Positions 18,492-27,837 are shown, numbered from the stretch's first letter. The stretch: 64,000 nt of DNA from Acidaminococcus sp. (GCA_022482815.1 JAKVOM010000001.1:2748946-2812945); one strand, 5' to 3'. The notes: generated by a model from the letters alone, not told the origin. Made by a program: numbers and translations.

Positions 18492-19358
18492 TTACAGTTT
18501 AATAACTTCCGAAAGAGCGCTGCGGATGCCGCCGATGACTTCCGGTTTATTCATCGTATAAATATGGATATGGTTAAACCCATTGGCAATAAGGTCCATA
18601 ATCTGCCCAATAGCATAAGCCATACCTGCCTGTTTCAAGGCTTCCGGGTGATCCGAGAAACGTTCGACCATAGCGCGCAGCTTGGACGGAATCGGAGTCC
18701 CGCTCAAGAGGAAAATCTTTTCCACCTGTTTGGGATTCGTAATCGGCATGATGCCGGCAACGACCGGTACCGTAATGCCCTTTGCCATCAGACGGTACAT
18801 GAAGTTATAAAACATGTCGTTATCAAAGAACATCTGCGTAACGAGGAAGTCACAGCCGGCTTCGACCTTGATTTTCGTATGTTCCAGGTCCTCATCCAGC
18901 GTTCTGGCTTCCGGATGGCCTTCCGGGTAAGTCGTGCCGCCGACGCAGAAATCACCATAGCTTTTAATTTCTCTGACAAGGTCGCTGGCGTGAGTGAAAT
19001 CACTGTCCGGCATCTTGTCCATTCCCTCCGGCCGGTCGCCGCGCAGGGCGAGAATATTCTGGATATGGTTGGCCTTCAGCTGATCCAATACACTTTCAAT
19101 ATCCGCCTTTCTGGCACCTACGCACGTGAGGTGTGCCAATGCCGGAACGCCTGTACGCTCAATTTCAGCGGCGATGGATACACTCTTTCCCACGGCCGTT
19201 CCGCCGGCTCCGTAGGTTACACTCATATAGTCGACACCATTTTTGGCAATGGTATCCACAATTTCGAATGCATGCTGCAGCTCTGTTCCCTTTTTAGGCG
19301 GGAACAATTCACAGGACACTGTTACTTTCGGACTGTTAAGCAATTCACTGATTTTCAT
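18492..19358 (-). CDS. metF: methylenetetrahydrofolate reductase
   Basis: A 288-residue MetF that reduces 5,10-methylene- to 5-methyl-tetrahydrofolate, the methyl donor used by MetH. The FAD/folate TIM-barrel signatures are present (SCELFPPKKG near the start, SVTYGAGG, LALRGDRP, VTQMFFDN, PVVAGIMPI). The start at 19358 follows AGGGGGAG by five bases and matches the usual MetF N terminus. The frame stays open for a further 47 codons up to an ATG at 19499, but that ATG has no ribosome binding site. First gene of the metF-activation-metH operon. Confidence 0.93.
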   Translation of the reverse strand: MKISELLNSPKVTVSCELFPPKKGTELQHAFEIVDTIAKNGVDYMSVTYGAGGTAVGKSVSIAAEIERTGVPALAHLTCVGARKADIESVLDQLKANHIQNILALRGDRPEGMDKMPDSDFTHASDLVREIKSYGDFCVGGTTYPEGHPEARTLDEDLEHTKIKVEAGCDFLVTQMFFDNDMFYNFMYRLMAKGITVPVVAGIMPITNPKQVEKIFLLSGTPIPSKLRAMVERFSDHPEALKQAGMAYAIGQIMDLIANGFNHIHIYTMNKPEVIGGIRSALSEVIKL

Positions 19359-19531
19359 TCTTACTCCCCCTACGCGAAATTGGTTCGCCTGAATTATTTT
19401 TTCATCTCTTTTCAGCCATAAAGACGCTGCAATGCGCCTAGTCAACCGAAAAACCTGGTTATATCCTGTTTTTGTTGTTACGGCTTCCCTTGCTGCCATT
19501 TGTGTTAAAAATAAGATTGTGCATTATTATA
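19359..19531 (-). promoter_or_regulatory. metF promoter region and unexplained leader
   Basis: A -10 box TATAAT on the minus strand (19526-19531) would start RNA near 19519, giving a leader of about 160 bases before metF. The leader holds several short self-complementary stretches (CAGC/GCTG, CTGAA/TTCAG, GGTT/AACC) but does not match the SAM, cobalamin or T-box consensus elements that I know. From 19532 to 19807 there is only A+T-rich sequence, including a possible TATAAT at about 19739 for the divergent MATE gene. Confidence 0.5.
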
Positions 19532-19807
19532 TCATATTTGTTTCGTATTTTTTCGTAAATCATTAACATTTTTCTCATTTTCTTTTTGAAATTAAGAAAC
19601 TACTGAAAAGCATTGTCGTAATATCAGAGAATAAACTACTTTAGAAAGTGAATACAATAACATCCGGACAAAGATGACAGGATGATTGTCAAAAAGTCAC
19701 TCAACTAATAAAAGTTGTCGCAAAAGTAAAATTATCATATATAATAGAGAAATAACCCGCAACGAAACAGGATTTTAAAACGATTCAGAAGGCAGGCGTT
19801 TTCAGTT

Positions 19808-21151
19808 ATGGCTCACACAACAACAAAAGATATGACCACGGGCAGTATTCCGCGGCTTCTCCTTGAATTTGCCCTGCCCCTTATGGTCGGCAACATCTTT
19901 CAGATGCTCTACAATACGGTAGATTCCATTGTGGTAGGGAACTTTGTAGGAACCGAAGCCTTAGCCGCCGTCAGTGCCACGACGATGGTCACCAATATGT
20001 CAGTCTTCTTTTTTAACGGTTTTTCCATCGGTGCCACGGTCATCATCGGAAAATATTTTGGTGCCAGAGATTGCAAGACACTCCATCGGGCTGTGGAAAC
20101 TACGATGGCTGCGACTTTTATTCTCTGTCTGCTCTTTACGGTCTTTTTCCTCACGGCCAATGACTTCATGCTCGAGTTCATGAAGACGCCGGCCGATGTA
20201 TTTGACGAAGCATCCCTTTATCTCCGAATTTACTTTGCCGGCGTAACCGGTCTTCTCATCTATAACATGGGCAGCGGTGTTCTGCGGGCCGTAGGCGATA
20301 CGAAACGGCCTCTGTATTTTCTGATGCTCACGAGCGTTCTGAACATCATTCTGGACCTGGTCTTTGTCCTGGTGTTCCATATGGGAATTGCCGGCGTGGC
20401 CTACGCGACTATCATCGCCCAGTTTATCTCTGCAGCGGCAACCATGGCAGTGCTCATCCGCACAAACGACATCTATCAATTCAGGTTCAAGGATCTGTGC
20501 CTTGACCATTTTTTGCTGAAAGAGATATTCCGCGTGGGGCTCCCTACCGCCATTCAGAGCGTCATCACGTCATTCTCTAATATTTTTGTTCAGTCCTATA
20601 TTAATTTCTTTGGAGCGACCATCATGGCCGGCTGGGGCTGCTACAATAAGATTGACCAGTTTGTCATGCTTCCGGTCCAGTCCATGGCTATGGCTTCCAC
20701 CACCTTTGTCGCCCAGAACGTGGGAGCAAGACAGGATAAGCGGGCCAATGACGGAACCGTATCGTCCATCGTCCTGAGCCTTGGTATCGTGTTTGTCATT
20801 ATTACGACGCTCGTCATTTTTGCCGACACGGCCCTGCGCTTATTTACCGGCGATGAAGCCGTTATCGTAGCCGGTGTCGATTTCATCCACGTCAACCTGT
20901 TCTTCATGCTGTTTAACTGCGTAAACCAGGTTCTTGCGGGTGCGCTCCGCGGCCGCGGCGATTCCGTAGCGCCCATGCTGATCATGCTCTTTTCCTTCGT
21001 GCTGGTCCGCCAGATTTACCTCTATATCATGAGCAACTATATCAGCAACACGCCGCTCACCGTAGGCTTCGGTTATCCCGTAGGCTGGATGACCTGCTGC
21101 GTGATAGAAGTTTCCTACTTCTACCTCTTCTGGAAGCACAGACCGAGATGA
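19808..21151 (+). CDS. MATE family efflux transporter
   Basis: A 447-residue protein with twelve predicted helices and the MATE family signatures (IPRLLLEFALPLMVGNIFQ, YNTVDSIVVGNFVG, the second-half VGLPTAIQSVITSFSN). MATE transporters exchange Na+ or H+ for drugs, flavins or small metabolites. The subfamily resembles NorM/DinF-like proteins widespread in anaerobic Firmicutes; the substrate is unknown. The ribosome binding site is weak (AAGGCAGG, rather far from the ATG). The gene stands alone; dispersed repeat copy B follows it. Confidence 0.9.
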   Translation: MAHTTTKDMTTGSIPRLLLEFALPLMVGNIFQMLYNTVDSIVVGNFVGTEALAAVSATTMVTNMSVFFFNGFSIGATVIIGKYFGARDCKTLHRAVETTMAATFILCLLFTVFFLTANDFMLEFMKTPADVFDEASLYLRIYFAGVTGLLIYNMGSGVLRAVGDTKRPLYFLMLTSVLNIILDLVFVLVFHMGIAGVAYATIIAQFISAAATMAVLIRTNDIYQFRFKDLCLDHFLLKEIFRVGLPTAIQSVITSFSNIFVQSYINFFGATIMAGWGCYNKIDQFVMLPVQSMAMASTTFVAQNVGARQDKRANDGTVSSIVLSLGIVFVIITTLVIFADTALRLFTGDEAVIVAGVDFIHVNLFFMLFNCVNQVLAGALRGRGDSVAPMLIMLFSFVLVRQIYLYIMSNYISNTPLTVGFGYPVGWMTCCVIEVSYFYLFWKHRPR

Positions 21152-21240
21152 GAGGAAAGAGGAACAGTGAATAGTGATTTGTACCGCAGTACGGGCAGTT
21201 TGTTAAGGGAAGATCAGGCAGATAGCCGATAGCAGTCAGC

Positions 21241-21494
21241 AGTTAGCAAAAAGATAAAAAGGCGCCTTTAGCGTCTGGCTTTTAGCCTCGGCGATAATAG
21301 TGTGTTAAAGCTATTGATTCAAATAAAATATGATATAAAACCTGAAATTTAGCAGTTAACCTAAATTTTAGGTTTTATTTTTATAAGTTTGAAGAAAAAT
21401 GCCTTGGTCATTTTTCTTCCATGAGCGGACGGCAGAAAGCGTGAAAAAGGGACTATAAAATAATGCGTGTGCATTATTTCACAGTCCCTTTTTT
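21241..21494 (+). repeat. dispersed ~250-bp intergenic element, copy B
   Basis: Second good copy of the element at 14896-15170, in the same orientation relative to the upstream plus-strand gene and also between convergent genes. Hairpin 1 has arms 21337-21352 and 21361-21376 and loop CAGTTAAC; hairpin 2 lies at 21444-21489 with loop GTGT. It is preceded by GCAGATAGCCGATAGCAG (21218-21235), a motif that recurs at about 55748. No gene is seen in 21152-21620. Confidence 0.85.
21444..21494 (+). terminator. terminal hairpin of repeat copy B
   Basis: A 23-bp stem with two mismatches (AAAAAGGGACTATAAAATAA arm) and six T after it; a strong intrinsic terminator on the plus strand, downstream of the MATE gene. 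Confidence 0.8.
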
Positions 21495-21620
21495 GATCAA
21501 GCCACTACAGGATAATGATTTGACCGACGGCGCCCGAAAAATCCTTGTGGCCTTTCTTTGTTAATTTAGTCTCAATTATTTTTGTACATGCTTTACCCTG
21601 GCTATCTTCTAACCTGCCGT

Positions 21621-22472
21621 CTATTTCGTAATTTTCTCAAATCCAAGACCAAGGATTTCCGTAGCTTCTGTCACGATGACAAAAGCAGTGGGATCGGTTT
21701 CCTGAATAATTTTTCGAAGCGCATTGAATTCCGATCTCCTTACGGCACAAATCACAATGCTTTGACCGGCATTGGAATATGCACCTCGGGCACTGACAAT
21801 AGTCGCTGTGTGGTGCATTTTACCAATAATAGCCTGCGACAAGGCTTCAGAATGCTGAGTGATAACGGAAATCTGAGATTCGCTTTGAAATCCATACAAA
21901 ATAGTGTCAATCACTTTCGTTGTTGCATATAAACAGACAAGACCGAACAAACCGGCATCCACATCCTTGTACACAGCAATTGAAGTCAATAAAATGATGC
22001 CATTTAAAATCAGAAGAGCCCGACCAATAGAAAAGTCAGGATGTTTCTTCTGCATGAGGTATCCCAAGATATCAGCTCCGCCGGTAGTACATCCCGCCAT
22101 AAAAATAAAAGCCATACCGATTCCCGCAATAATACCGCCGTATAAACTGCCAAAGAGCCTGTTTCCCAGATATAAAGGAACATAAGGGGTCACGATATAA
22201 TCCAGGATGGCCGAAGACAGAAAAATTGTGAGCGTCGTCTTGACTGCAAACTGATGACTCAGACCTTTCCAGCCCAAAATGAGCAGCGGTATATTGATGA
22301 CAAAAGTCATAGCACCGACAGGCAGGCCGAAGAGGTAATTGAGCATCAGGGCCACACCGGTTGCTCCGCCAGGTGCAATATGAGCCGGACTTACGAAGCA
22401 AGCCATCCCCACGGCGTAAATGAATGAACCCAGGAGAACAAGCAGTCCCTCTCGGCGGCTGAATAACGACAT
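21621..22472 (-). CDS. YitT family membrane protein
   Basis: A 283-residue protein with five to six N-terminal membrane helices (YitT/DUF161 region, AHIAPGGATGVALMLNYLFG and MAGCTTGGADILGYL) and a C-terminal soluble DUF2179 domain (about 215-280). The family is widespread in Firmicutes and its function is unsettled; transport or membrane stress roles have been suggested. GGAGGAG lies upstream of the ATG. It follows the butyrate kinase operon in the same direction but is separated from it by a perfect 18-bp hairpin. Confidence 0.88.
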   Translation of the reverse strand: MSLFSRREGLLVLLGSFIYAVGMACFVSPAHIAPGGATGVALMLNYLFGLPVGAMTFVINIPLLILGWKGLSHQFAVKTTLTIFLSSAILDYIVTPYVPLYLGNRLFGSLYGGIIAGIGMAFIFMAGCTTGGADILGYLMQKKHPDFSIGRALLILNGIILLTSIAVYKDVDAGLFGLVCLYATTKVIDTILYGFQSESQISVITQHSEALSQAIIGKMHHTATIVSARGAYSNAGQSIVICAVRRSEFNALRKIIQETDPTAFVIVTEATEILGLGFEKITK

Positions 22473-22507
22473 TTGAGGACTCCTCCTTTCAAAAATATGT
22501 ATTCAAA

Positions 22508-22547
22508 GTTATCTGCCCGGCACGATGACTCGTGCCGGGCAGATAAC
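22508..22547. terminator. perfect 18-bp hairpin after butyrate kinase gene
   Basis: GTTATCTGCCCGGCACGA and its exact complement flank the loop TGAC. The T-run after it on the minus strand is short (ACTTTG), so it may act as a partial terminator or as a 3' end-stabilising stem for the six-gene operon. Confidence 0.7.
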
Positions 22548-22601
22548 TTTTGAAGTGACATTAGGAAAGAAAGTAAGCTCTTTCTTACTTCTGAGAGGTG
22601 G

Positions 22602-23714
22602 CTATTTTGCGGCAAATGAAAAGCCGTTCCATACCGGTTTTCCGGTAAAGTCTTTAGCTATTTCTTCACCTTTTAACACTCGGATTGCCCCCGCAGCCAA
22701 TGCTTCCATTTCAAATTCACCGGCCATGACTTCTACCGGTGCGATGAACCCAATCATTTCTTTCAATTTTGACGTAACATATTCATCATAGGAAATACCA
22801 CCGGTCAGAATGATGGCGTCTGCCTTGCCATGCAGCACTGCGGCCATGGCTCCTACTTCCTTGCCGATTTGATAAATCATTGCATCATAAATAAGACGGG
22901 CATAGGCATCTCCTGCGTCGGCACGAGCCTTGACTTCACGGGCGTCTGCCGTTCCAAGATGGTCGACAAGACCGCCGGTTTTCGTCATTTTCTGATACAT
23001 TTCCTTAGCCGTATAGCGCCCGGAAAAACACATTTCGATGACATCCCGCACCGGCAGTGTTCCGCAGCGCGTAGGTGCCATTGGTCCATCTCCCCCGGCA
23101 ATATCATTGGAATCAATCATTTTTCCCAGGGAATGAGCCGTTACAGAAATGCCTCCGCCGAGGTGGCAGATAATCAGGCGCAGACTGTCATAGCTGCGTC
23201 CGATTTTGGCCGCATACCGAAGGGCAATTTCCTTCTGGTTCAGAGCATGGAGAGAACTATGACGATATACGCCCTTTAGTCCTGTAACCCGGGCCAGATG
23301 CTGGAATTCGTCCACTTCCGGAGGGTTGACCACGAAGGCCTTCGCCCCGTATTTCTCTGCGAGAGCGTGAGCAATCGGGGCTCCCAAAATGGCAGGATGA
23401 ACGACCGACGGATGGATACGAGCATAATCAAGTAAGGTACTGCTGATAGTATAGACACCGCTTTCGACTGTTCCAATTCCGCCGCCGCGGCTAGAAATGG
23501 CATCAACTCCATCAAGGGTCATCCCTGACTTAGCAAGGCCTTCCAAAATTTTTTCCTTACGGTATCCGAGCTGGTCCCAGACTTCCTTAAAAGATTTCAA
23601 CTCCTTGGCACTGTGCTGGATATTTTCCGAATAGACCTTTTTCGTTCCTTCAAACATCGCCACTTTGGTCGATGTTGATCCTGGATTAATAACAAACACC
23701 TTATATGTTTTCAT
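22602..23714 (-). CDS. buk: butyrate kinase
   Basis: A 370-residue acetate/butyrate kinase superfamily member, closest in length and motifs to butyrate kinase (VINPGSTSTKVAMF at the N terminus, ICHLGGGISVTAH, GDGPMAPTRCGTLP, ILTGGISYDE). It transfers phosphate from a short-chain acyl phosphate to ADP, giving the acid and ATP; branched-chain acids are also accepted by some members. Last gene of the PFOR-led operon, 12 bases after the 2-hydroxycarboxylate transporter gene. Together with the phosphotransbutyrylase in the same operon it provides the substrate-level phosphorylation step of the proposed pathway. Confidence 0.93.
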   Translation of the reverse strand: MKTYKVFVINPGSTSTKVAMFEGTKKVYSENIQHSAKELKSFKEVWDQLGYRKEKILEGLAKSGMTLDGVDAISSRGGGIGTVESGVYTISSTLLDYARIHPSVVHPAILGAPIAHALAEKYGAKAFVVNPPEVDEFQHLARVTGLKGVYRHSSLHALNQKEIALRYAAKIGRSYDSLRLIICHLGGGISVTAHSLGKMIDSNDIAGGDGPMAPTRCGTLPVRDVIEMCFSGRYTAKEMYQKMTKTGGLVDHLGTADAREVKARADAGDAYARLIYDAMIYQIGKEVGAMAAVLHGKADAIILTGGISYDEYVTSKLKEMIGFIAPVEVMAGEFEMEALAAGAIRVLKGEEIAKDFTGKPVWNGFSFAAK

Positions 23715-23726
23715 GGATGACGCTCC

Positions 23727-25064
23727 TTACTTCATAAGGATCGGGTACAGAATACCGAGCCAGATAACCATGAGGGCGCCCCCGATGCGAGTGGAAATTG
23801 ATGCAAAAGCCAGGAGATTCATTCGGTTAGCCGCAGTCAGGACTGCAATATCACCGCTGCCGCCAATGTTGCAGCAGCAAAGGCCGGCCGTAACACCGCA
23901 TTCATAAGGATACAGGCCGGTCAGACGGCCAAAGAACATGGCGCCAAGGAAAGCACCCATAACGCCGATAAAGATGACAAGGAATACCGGAACCGTAAAG
24001 TATTCCGTCAAAGCCGTAAACTTGAGGGAATTTACCCCAATCCCAGCAATGAGCATCGGAAGAAGCGCTTTCAGAGCAAAGTTCATAGCGTAAACAGCGT
24101 CATCCATGATGTCGTTTTCCACAACACCAGTACACTTAACGATGATTGCAATGATAATGGACCAGGCAAGTCCGGCAATATGACCGGTGACCGGAAGTTT
24201 ACCTAAGATATAACCCATAAGATAAACAACCAGGCAGATAAAGATACCGCCGCCAAGGCGTGAATAATCGAGGGTCGTAGTGGGACGTTTTTCTTCTTCG
24301 GTAATCATATTTTCCTGTCCGATAAGAATCTTCCCATCCCCATTGAGTCCGTGGATTTTGGAAGTAATGCCATTACCCAATGCAGCAAGAACAACAGCCA
24401 GGACATTGGCAATGGAAGCATAGCAAAGGAACTGCCCGGCCATGCTTGTCATGTCTTTACCACTGAGTTCCGTATAAAGAATTGGCAATGTCGTCATGGC
24501 ACCTGCGCTGCCGCCCGACATACAAGGTGCTCCGATGTAGAAAAGGCCTTCTGCACCGCCAAATCCAATCAACTTGCCGCCAAGATAGCAGGCAATAAGT
24601 GCGATGGCCTGGCTTCCAACAATAGCAGGCATGTAGCGAGCTGTTGCTTTTAAAATAATTTTCCGATCCATGACCAGCACAGAACCAATGAGGAGGGCTG
24701 CGATGTACATATCCTGGAATCCCCCGCGCATCACTGTACGGATTCCGTTTTCGAGGGGTTTAGGAATGAGCCCTACGTAGTTCAGCCAGGAAGCACCGAT
24801 AAGCGGTAAAAGGCAGGCACCGCCCAAGTAATTATTCACAATGGGAATTGTGTTGCCGAGCCAAAAGAAGAGACCTCCGATGGCCATGAGAAAGGCAACT
24901 GTCATTACATAACTGGTAACTACATAACTTCCGGATGCATTGGAATAAATTTTTGCAAGAGGCATAAAATTTCCATAGACTGCGATAAGGATAACGGCGA
25001 ACAATAGGAAAAACGGTTTCGGGCCCATGCCGCAAACTTTAAATTTAATTTTTGAAGTATCCAT
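23727..25064 (-). CDS. 2-hydroxycarboxylate transporter family (CitS/CimH-like)
   Basis: A 445-residue secondary transporter of the 2HCT family, which carries citrate, malate or lactate with Na+ or H+, or by exchange. About eleven helices. The two re-entrant loop motifs are visible: MSGGSAGAMT in the first half (near residue 180) and CCNIGGSGDIAV in the second (near 405). The family recognises the 2-hydroxy-carboxylate unit, which strongly restricts the substrate of the surrounding operon to compounds such as citrate, malate, citramalate or related acids. GGGAG precedes the ATG. It lies between the phosphotransbutyrylase and butyrate kinase genes. Confidence 0.9.
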   Translation of the reverse strand: MDTSKIKFKVCGMGPKPFFLLFAVILIAVYGNFMPLAKIYSNASGSYVVTSYVMTVAFLMAIGGLFFWLGNTIPIVNNYLGGACLLPLIGASWLNYVGLIPKPLENGIRTVMRGGFQDMYIAALLIGSVLVMDRKIILKATARYMPAIVGSQAIALIACYLGGKLIGFGGAEGLFYIGAPCMSGGSAGAMTTLPILYTELSGKDMTSMAGQFLCYASIANVLAVVLAALGNGITSKIHGLNGDGKILIGQENMITEEEKRPTTTLDYSRLGGGIFICLVVYLMGYILGKLPVTGHIAGLAWSIIIAIIVKCTGVVENDIMDDAVYAMNFALKALLPMLIAGIGVNSLKFTALTEYFTVPVFLVIFIGVMGAFLGAMFFGRLTGLYPYECGVTAGLCCCNIGGSGDIAVLTAANRMNLLAFASISTRIGGALMVIWLGILYPILMK

Positions 25065-25123
25065 TTTTACTCTCCCTTACTGCTTTGCAAGAAAGCGCAT
25101 CTATAATCCACTTTTCTTAGCTT

Positions 25124-26023
25124 TCAATTTGCTTTTTTGGATGTCATTGCTGCCATAACGATAGCTAGATATTTATCCGTTACCGTAGCGGCCCGGGAAA
25201 CGAGAATAACCGGCACTAAACCGCCGACTACAACGCCGCCAGTTTTACAGCCGCCCAGCACAGTCAGGCTTTTTGCCGCAAGATTTCCCGCTACAATATC
25301 CGGGACGAGAAGGATATCGGCGTCCCCCGCAATGGGAGATTCATATCCTTTGATAGCACAAGCTTCCTTATCCATGGCAAGATCGAGGGAAATCGGGCCT
25401 TCCACAATCGCGCCAGGAATCCCTTCTTTCTTGATTTCTTCCGCTTCTATCGTCTGAGGTAATTTCGGATTGACTTTCTCCATTGCCGAAAGCACAGCAA
25501 TCTTTGGATTTTTTTCTCCCAGATTACGATAAGCAGCCACTGCATTCTGCAGCGCCATTTGCTTTTGTTCCTTTGTCGGGTAGGTCAGGAGCCCGACATC
25601 GGTAATGGTAAAAAGTTTATGGTAATGAGGGCTTTCCATAAAAGCCAGGATATTCATGACCTTGGAACAGGAAATCCCGTATTCCTTATTGACCAGCACT
25701 TTCATAAGCGTCTTGGTATCCAGATGTCCTTTCATGATGGCATCGACTTTACCTGCCCGGGCCAGTTCACAGGCTTTTTTCGCACACTCCGAAGGGTCAT
25801 CGATAGCAATAATCTCGGTTCCTTTCGGATCAATGCCTTCCTCTTTCAAGATAGTTTCAATACCCTGACGGTTCCCGATGAGAACAGGCGCAATCAGATT
25901 TTCTTTGTAAGCGCGCAGGACTGCTTCCAGCGTATGGAGATCCTGAGCAGCTACCACAGCAACCCGACTTTTGACCGGATCCTTCAAGAGGCGGTCTACA
26001 AGTTCAGCAAAGTTCTTAATCAT
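25124..26023 (-). CDS. ptb: phosphate butyryltransferase family enzyme
   Basis: A 299-residue phosphate acyltransferase that swaps CoA for phosphate on an acyl group (butyryl-CoA, or another short or branched acyl-CoA). Typical motifs: DAIMKGHLDTKTLMKVLVN, the EGPISLDLAMDKEA segment and ADILLVPDIVAGN. The length is that of Ptb rather than of the two-domain enzymes with a dehydratase part. It acts with the butyrate kinase encoded two genes downstream. In this operon acetyl-CoA from PFOR, or the second cleavage product, could be the real substrate. Gap to the dehydratase gene only 17 bases; GAGAGG precedes the ATG. Confidence 0.9.
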   Translation of the reverse strand: MIKNFAELVDRLLKDPVKSRVAVVAAQDLHTLEAVLRAYKENLIAPVLIGNRQGIETILKEEGIDPKGTEIIAIDDPSECAKKACELARAGKVDAIMKGHLDTKTLMKVLVNKEYGISCSKVMNILAFMESPHYHKLFTITDVGLLTYPTKEQKQMALQNAVAAYRNLGEKNPKIAVLSAMEKVNPKLPQTIEAEEIKKEGIPGAIVEGPISLDLAMDKEACAIKGYESPIAGDADILLVPDIVAGNLAAKSLTVLGGCKTGGVVVGGLVPVILVSRAATVTDKYLAIVMAAMTSKKAN

Positions 26024-26040
26024 TTCTTTGTCCTCTCTTT

Positions 26041-27837
26041 TTATAAAGTTCTCGGATCCGTTACGACACCGGTCAAAGCGGTAGCCGCGGCTACTGCCGG
26101 ACTTGAGAGGTACGCCAGCGTTTTCTTTGTGCCCTGCCGGCCAATGAAATTCCGGTTTGCCGTCAGGAGGATGCGTTCATTGTCATACATAAGACCATAA
26201 GGCATACCGCAGCATAGACCGCAGCAAGGATGGGAAATCACGCAGCCGGCCTCAATAAAGTCTTTAATATATCCGGCAGCAATTGCTTCTTTAAATACAG
26301 TGTTAGTGGCCGGCACAACAATAACGCGAAGATGGTCGGGGACATGATGCCCGCGGAGAATATCAGCTGCAACCTTCAAATCTTTCAGGCTGCCGTTTGT
26401 GCAGGAGCCAATATAAACTTCGTCCATCGGAGTTCCCAGTACTTCACTGATGGGGTGGACATTATCAACACCCTGAGGGCAGCTGAGCTGCGGTTCCAGT
26501 TGGCTGACATCGTAGGTCAGCACTTTTTCGTAATGGGCATCGTCATCAACTTTGATCCAGTCGATATCGGAAAGAGGCATTCCGTAATAGGCCGCCGTTT
26601 TTTCATCAGCTTCGAAAAGTCCGCTCTTGGCACCTGCTTCGAGTGCCATATTGGCAACAGTAAAACGAGCGTCGAGTGACATTTCATGGGCTGCGGGACC
26701 TGTGAATTCAAGTGATTTATACTGAGCTCCGGAAGCAGTGATATCTCCCAAAATGCGAAGAATGATATCTTTCGAAAATACTCCTTTAGGGAAGTGTCCT
26801 TTCAAGACGACTTTAATGGCTTCAGGGACCTTAAACCACAGTTCTCCCGTTGTCAGGGCCGCGGCCATCTCTGCCGTGCCGATGCCGGAGCAGAAACATC
26901 CTGCTCCACCGTAAGTCGTAGTATGTGAGTCTGTGGCGGACTGCACTTCCCCCGGCTTGGCATAAAATTTTTCATGCATCAGAGAATGGCAGATACCTTC
27001 TCCGATATGCAGTTTCTTAATGCCGTACTCTTTAGCAAGCTCAAGGCCCGCATCGTAGTGAGCTGAATCATTTTTGGCAACGGCCGTTGGCATGCAGTGA
27101 TCGAAAACGATGCAAACTTTATCGGGATTAACAATTTTTTTCGTACCCATTCGATGCAGTGTATCAAGAAGATACGGTGTATAAATGTCATGAATCATAA
27201 GAAAATCAGGATGCGTAATGACAATATCCCCCGGCTTTACATTCTCGACTCCGGCATTACGACGCAGAATTTTTTCTGCAAGAGTGAACCCCGTGCGGCG
27301 AAGGGAAGCTTCGCTCAGTTTTGGCAGCTCCGGTGCCTTATACCCGGATGCTACTTTTTTCTTGGTATCTTCCACCAGGCCGCCATGTTCGACAATGTCC
27401 AGCAGATTCTGAGGAATGGCTCCAACCACAAACGATTTCCCATTGGCACTTACTTCGCGTTTTTCGAGGTCGACCGTAACAATATCCCCGCCTTTCACGA
27501 CATCCTGGATACCATCGCACTGCAAAAGAATGATGCCATTATTGAAAGCATTGCGGAAAAAGATACGGGCGAACGACTTGGCGATGATGCAGCGCACTCC
27601 ATTATGTGAAAGCACCGTTGCTGCCTGTTCGCGAGACGAACCACAGCCGAAATTCTTGCCGGCGACCAGAATATCTCCGGGCCGAACCGCTGTTCCAAAT
27701 TCCGGTTTCAGCAGTTCAAACGCATATTTTTTCATTTCTTCAATGGTCGGGATTGTACCGCGCTTACCGGGAATGATGGTGTCCGTATCGATATCATCAC
27801 CGAATGTCCAGATTTTTCCTTTGAATCGTGTTTCCAT
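26041..27837 (-). CDS. fused aconitase-superfamily dehydratase (small domain first)
   Basis: A 598-residue protein in which a LeuD-like swivel domain (about 1-165: DDIDTDTIIPGKRG, FGCGSSREQA) precedes a LeuC-like large domain (about 180-598: FDHCMPT, GEGICHSLMHEKF, ATDSHTTTYGGAG). The 4Fe-4S ligands are intact: Cys479 in GSCTNG, Cys539 and Cys542 in the CCGLCCG stretch. Most isopropylmalate dehydratases have two subunits, and in fused aconitases the small domain is at the C terminus, so the order here is inverted. It should interconvert a hydroxy-acid and its unsaturated form (aconitate, citraconate, dimethylmaleate or isopropylmaleate type). There is no leuA or leuB nearby, so leucine synthesis is unlikely. 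Operon mate of an inactive-looking paralogue 15 bases upstream. Confidence 0.9.
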   Translation of the reverse strand: METRFKGKIWTFGDDIDTDTIIPGKRGTIPTIEEMKKYAFELLKPEFGTAVRPGDILVAGKNFGCGSSREQAATVLSHNGVRCIIAKSFARIFFRNAFNNGIILLQCDGIQDVVKGGDIVTVDLEKREVSANGKSFVVGAIPQNLLDIVEHGGLVEDTKKKVASGYKAPELPKLSEASLRRTGFTLAEKILRRNAGVENVKPGDIVITHPDFLMIHDIYTPYLLDTLHRMGTKKIVNPDKVCIVFDHCMPTAVAKNDSAHYDAGLELAKEYGIKKLHIGEGICHSLMHEKFYAKPGEVQSATDSHTTTYGGAGCFCSGIGTAEMAAALTTGELWFKVPEAIKVVLKGHFPKGVFSKDIILRILGDITASGAQYKSLEFTGPAAHEMSLDARFTVANMALEAGAKSGLFEADEKTAAYYGMPLSDIDWIKVDDDAHYEKVLTYDVSQLEPQLSCPQGVDNVHPISEVLGTPMDEVYIGSCTNGSLKDLKVAADILRGHHVPDHLRVIVVPATNTVFKEAIAAGYIKDFIEAGCVISHPCCGLCCGMPYGLMYDNERILLTANRNFIGRQGTKKTLAYLSSPAVAAATALTGVVTDPRTL

